A DNA stretch of 64,000 nt, taken from contig NC_037271.1 in assembly GCF_000002425.4 (NCBI RefSeq), positions 12,617,792 through 12,681,791 of the forward strand, given 5' to 3'. The stretch comes from Physcomitrium patens (taxonomy: Eukaryota > Streptophyta > Bryopsida > Funariales > Funariaceae). The translations under genes and the position numbers were made by a program. The notes below the pieces were generated by a model, which searched no databases, was not told where the DNA came from, and saw nothing but the letters and a program-made list of their open reading frames with translations. Shown in pieces: positions 61,168-64,000 of this stretch; the stretch's first letter is position 1; each line of letters opens with the position of its first letter.

Positions 61168-63279
61168 TACTACTTTACAACTTAAACATCTTAAAATAAA
61201 TAAAAATCAAAATCAAATTACAATAAAAGATTGTGTGGCTAGAGTTTTGTCTAATATTATTTTGTAATTGTCTTGTGTTATCATCTAAACCGTTTTCTTG
61301 TTTTAGAATAAAAATTTATTTAGAATCTAAAGATTATGCAATTTCTATCTTTGCATTTTTAGACCTTCTACTTGTTTTCTACATATAGGAACCATTAACA
61401 TTAAAAAAATGTATTTGGAAAAAAAGAAAAAGAAGAAGATTACATTTATACTTGCACAAGTCACAAATTGTAAATTTTTATCAGAATTTAATATTTCAAA
61501 TCTTTTATACAAAACAATTTTCATAGAGTCATAATAATACAATAATATTAATTGTTATTTTTTTGGCTTTTTCCTATTTTTTCGTTTAGATTTACTATAA
61601 CTATAGGAAATATAATGTTCAAATAGGTTTTTGTAATGTTTTTATTTTTATTTTATTTTTTATATTTGATAAAAAAAACCAAATTAAAAAACATATTTTA
61701 GGTTTAAAAAGTCAAATCTTTACTTGCAAATTTAGAGAATTTGTACAAGTTGCAAAAATAAATATGTGAAATAAATAAATGAAACATTCATGCAACATCA
61801 AACTTCCAACAATTTTTTTATATAATATAAAGATTATGGAAATGTATTTGAGAAGTCAAGTATGGATTTCCTATTTAACTATTAACTTTATAATTAAGAA
61901 ATATTTTTTTAAGAAAGAGACCAACTTCCATTTGAATCAATTTACAAGTTGTTAAAAGCTTAGTGACTTTCAAATAAAATACATAGATAAAGATTTTGAA
62001 AATAATGTTGTTTGTCATATAAAGTCTTAAGCAAGTATATCAATCTTCTTTGCTAAGAAATAAAATAAATCTTCAAAAATCATGGTAAATAATATTATGT
62101 TCAAAAATTATTTACAGATTGTTTTTATTAATTGTCTTTGATATTTGAACTAATCGGCTAGTGAAATAAAACTCAGATATTTGCCAAAATTGATCTATGA
62201 AAAGCACACAATCTACAAAGCATCTAGAAAAGAAATAAATAGTTAATGGTGTTTTTTTTAACTAGGTATAAACATTGTTCATTTTGTTCAAACCAATATT
62301 TATGTCAAAAATACAAAAGAGCATAAATAGTATATATATCTTGTATTATAAAAAAATAAAACAAAAGATTATACTTCTTTGAGTTTAGTAAAATTTGCAA
62401 TATCTGAAAAAAAGATTTCAATAACCCACTGTTGGCTCAAATAAAAAATGAAAAAATATGCACACGCAACCTCAAAAAACAGAGACAAAAATAAAAATAA
62501 AAAACAAACAAAAACAAACACACAGATATTCTTAAGAAAACAAGCCACAATTTTCAAAAAGTGAAAATAAGTCTTGCAATGCACTTAAAATTTGTGTATA
62601 AACTAAATAACTTCAGAGAGAGATGAGTAACACTCGTGCTATTAAAACAAACACTCATGTGCACAAGTAGACGTCATGATTCAATGGCAATCTTCACTAC
62701 GGTACTAGTACTGCGACGCTGAATTAAGTAGTGTTTTTATGGTGCAAGAAAAACTAAAGGATTGTAGACTCTCATACAGAACTCCCAATTGAAAAAACTT
62801 GAAGCAACAATGACCGAAACAAGCAACCGTAATGCAGAAACTTTAACAGTAATCTCCACTACACCAATTCAGGTAGTGGACTTGGAACCAGGATCGAAAC
62901 TTTAAAATAACAAGGTGTATGCTTCCAATACTTCCAAGTTCAAGAAGATGCTTCATCAGAGGGTCTAGGAATTACAAGAAACTAAATCGACCTTAGTAAG
63001 TTCAGATCAAATTCTCCTTGAAAAGCTGCTTGAGCAATAACACAAAACAGCAAACTGTATCTGAACGCATTCCTTTTCTCGAAGTCCAATGTGCAATCCT
63101 CCCACGAAGGGACTGAGGGCTACTAGCTCGACCCAAAACCCTAGATCTAGCCGTCAGGATACTAGTTTCCTATCTAATTTTATATATGAAATTTCCAGCA
63201 ACCCAAGGACTTTCCTCAGTGTCAATATAAAGATAACATGGTTTCATAGGCACTTGGAGTAGGGTATCTGTGTTTGAAC
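60421..63279. other. AT-rich intergenic DNA, then a mixed stretch before the copia LTR
   Basis: AT-rich with a compound TA/TG microsatellite (61,107-61,164). Frame 60,417-60,827 (minus, 136 codons) is the longest but lacks any known domain. 62.6-63.24 kb is of balanced composition with an AAAACCCTAG box (63,137-63,146); no gene supported. Confidence 0.5.
61107..61164. repeat. Compound TA/TG microsatellite
   Basis: A TA tract continuing directly into a TG tract. Confidence 0.95.
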
Positions 63280-63738
63280 TGTTAAGACCTCAGCATAGCA
63301 CTTAGTACGTTAAGTAGTGCAGAACTTTAAAATCACGTTAGTTAGCATTCATGGAATATTTTAGTGTAATGAGATTCCTAATGTCCACGAGACTGCTATT
63401 TCGACCTGAAGGAATCAAGTACAAGAGTGACATCTGGCAGTGACAAAGTAGCTATTGAAACATAGAAAGCATACTCCACACAAGTAAGTTAGGACCAGCA
63501 AGGTTGCACTATAACAAATAGAGTGTGGTATGAGATAATTCTTCCCATGCCAACCCTTTCCTTATATACTGGTACCAAGGTACCAAAAGCTACAATCCAT
63601 ATGGGATATCTCCTAGGACCAGCCCTCCCCTTGTACTCTAATGTACTATAGACCAGCACCCTACCTTATGGGATATCCTTAACAACACTTGTACTCTAAT
63701 GACCATTAGCAACTACTTAAAGAGTTCTATTCTCAACA
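63280..63738 (-). repeat. 3' LTR of a Ty1/copia element
   Basis: 459 bp. On the minus strand it starts TGTTGAGAATAG just after the purine-rich tract GCAAAGTGGGAG (63,739-63,750) and ends TCTTAACA, so its ends form a short near-perfect inverted repeat (TGTTGAGA / TGTTAAGA). A TATATAAG box (minus) lies at about 63,561-63,569. The far border is inferred from the inverted ends. Confidence 0.8.
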
Positions 63739-63756
63739 CTCCCACTTTGCTATTGG

Positions 63757-64000
63757 TCAATTAGCTATCAATCCTAATGCCTTACTCAACTTGTTGTGTC
63801 CTTCTCTAACTAAGGCTTTTGTCAACAAATCAGCCATCATGTCTTTGGTTTCACAATACATCATATCAATAACCTCCATCTCTATCTTCTCTCTTATGAA
63901 ATGATGCTCAATATCAATGTACTTAGTTCTTGCATGATGCTTTGGATTCTTTCCAAAAGCAAGACATCCTTGATTGTCACACCTCAATGGAGTAGCTTCA
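63757..64000 (-). CDS. Ty1/copia polyprotein, RNase H end (partial, runs off window)
   Basis: The last 80 or so codons of a copia-type pol, open to the window edge with no stops. RNase H motifs are intact: CDNQGCLAFGKNP with the catalytic Asp, HARTKYIDIEHHFIREK, then the D-x-LTKAL ending (MADLLTKALVREGHNKL) typical of copia pol C-termini. RNase H removes the RNA strand during reverse transcription. The stop is at 63,757-63,759, 6 nt before the purine tract and LTR. The absence of damage contrasts with the gypsy copies and implies a younger insertion. Confidence 0.9.
   Translation of the reverse strand, partial: EATPLRCDNQGCLAFGKNPKHHARTKYIDIEHHFIREKIEMEVIDMMYCETKDMMADLLTKALVREGHNKLSKALGLIAN

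Noticed and set aside
1-64000. CRISPR arrays, rRNA genes, organelle genome insertions
   Set aside because: No regularly spaced direct repeats, rRNA core sequences or organelle gene fragments could be recognised.

Overview
The window is nuclear DNA of a land plant, most likely a moss. The evidence is a plastid chaperonin-60 alpha gene, a CP12 gene, a mitochondrial bL27 gene and a Dof transcription factor gene, all with plant-type features (transit peptides, GT-AG introns). They sit as GC-richer islands in a very AT-rich, retrotransposon-filled background. A Tc1-like transposon with a DD34E spacing is also present; Tc1-like elements have been reported from Physcomitrium patens, so that moss or a relative is a good guess. 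I could not verify the species.

Layout. 1-5690: plus-strand remains of a Ty3/gypsy chromovirus (integrase, chromodomain, 3' LTR), broken by two nested insertions. 5820-8570: a second, different gypsy polyprotein remnant (RT, RNase H, integrase). 8.6-18.8 kb: AT-rich DNA with microsatellites and four GC-richer islands in which I find no recognisable gene. 18,843-24,360: minus-strand gypsy element A with both LTRs but an internally deleted pol. 24.4-27.9 kb: AT-rich. 27.9-34.3 kb: island holding the Dof gene (30,613-31,812, plus) with a long GC-rich upstream region. 36.4-37.0 kb: lone LTR. 38.8-39.9 kb: unexplained island. 40,782-48,697: minus-strand gypsy element B, same family as A, with a 1.93-kb Tc1-like DNA transposon inserted in its integrase. 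50.0-60.1 kb: the gene-rich part, with bL27m (3 exons), plastid Cpn60-alpha (9 exons) and CP12 (one exon), all on the minus strand. 63,280-64,000: 3' end of a Ty1/copia element with an open reading frame and a clean LTR, running off the window.

Function. The four host genes are housekeeping or regulatory genes acting in different compartments (nucleus, mitochondrion, plastid) and do not form an operon-like unit. Cpn60-alpha and CP12 both serve the Calvin cycle: one folds plastid proteins, the other is a redox switch for GAPDH and phosphoribulokinase.

Most notable are the Tc1-like element (perfect TA duplication, a paralogous empty site in element A, roughly 214-bp terminal inverted repeats each carrying an inverted copy of its own outer end), a decayed MITE-like family, and a Cpn60-alpha with an altered apical motif. 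The gypsy copies are full of stops at former Gln/Arg/Trp codons, as expected from long-term cytosine methylation. I see no rRNA, tRNA or CRISPR.
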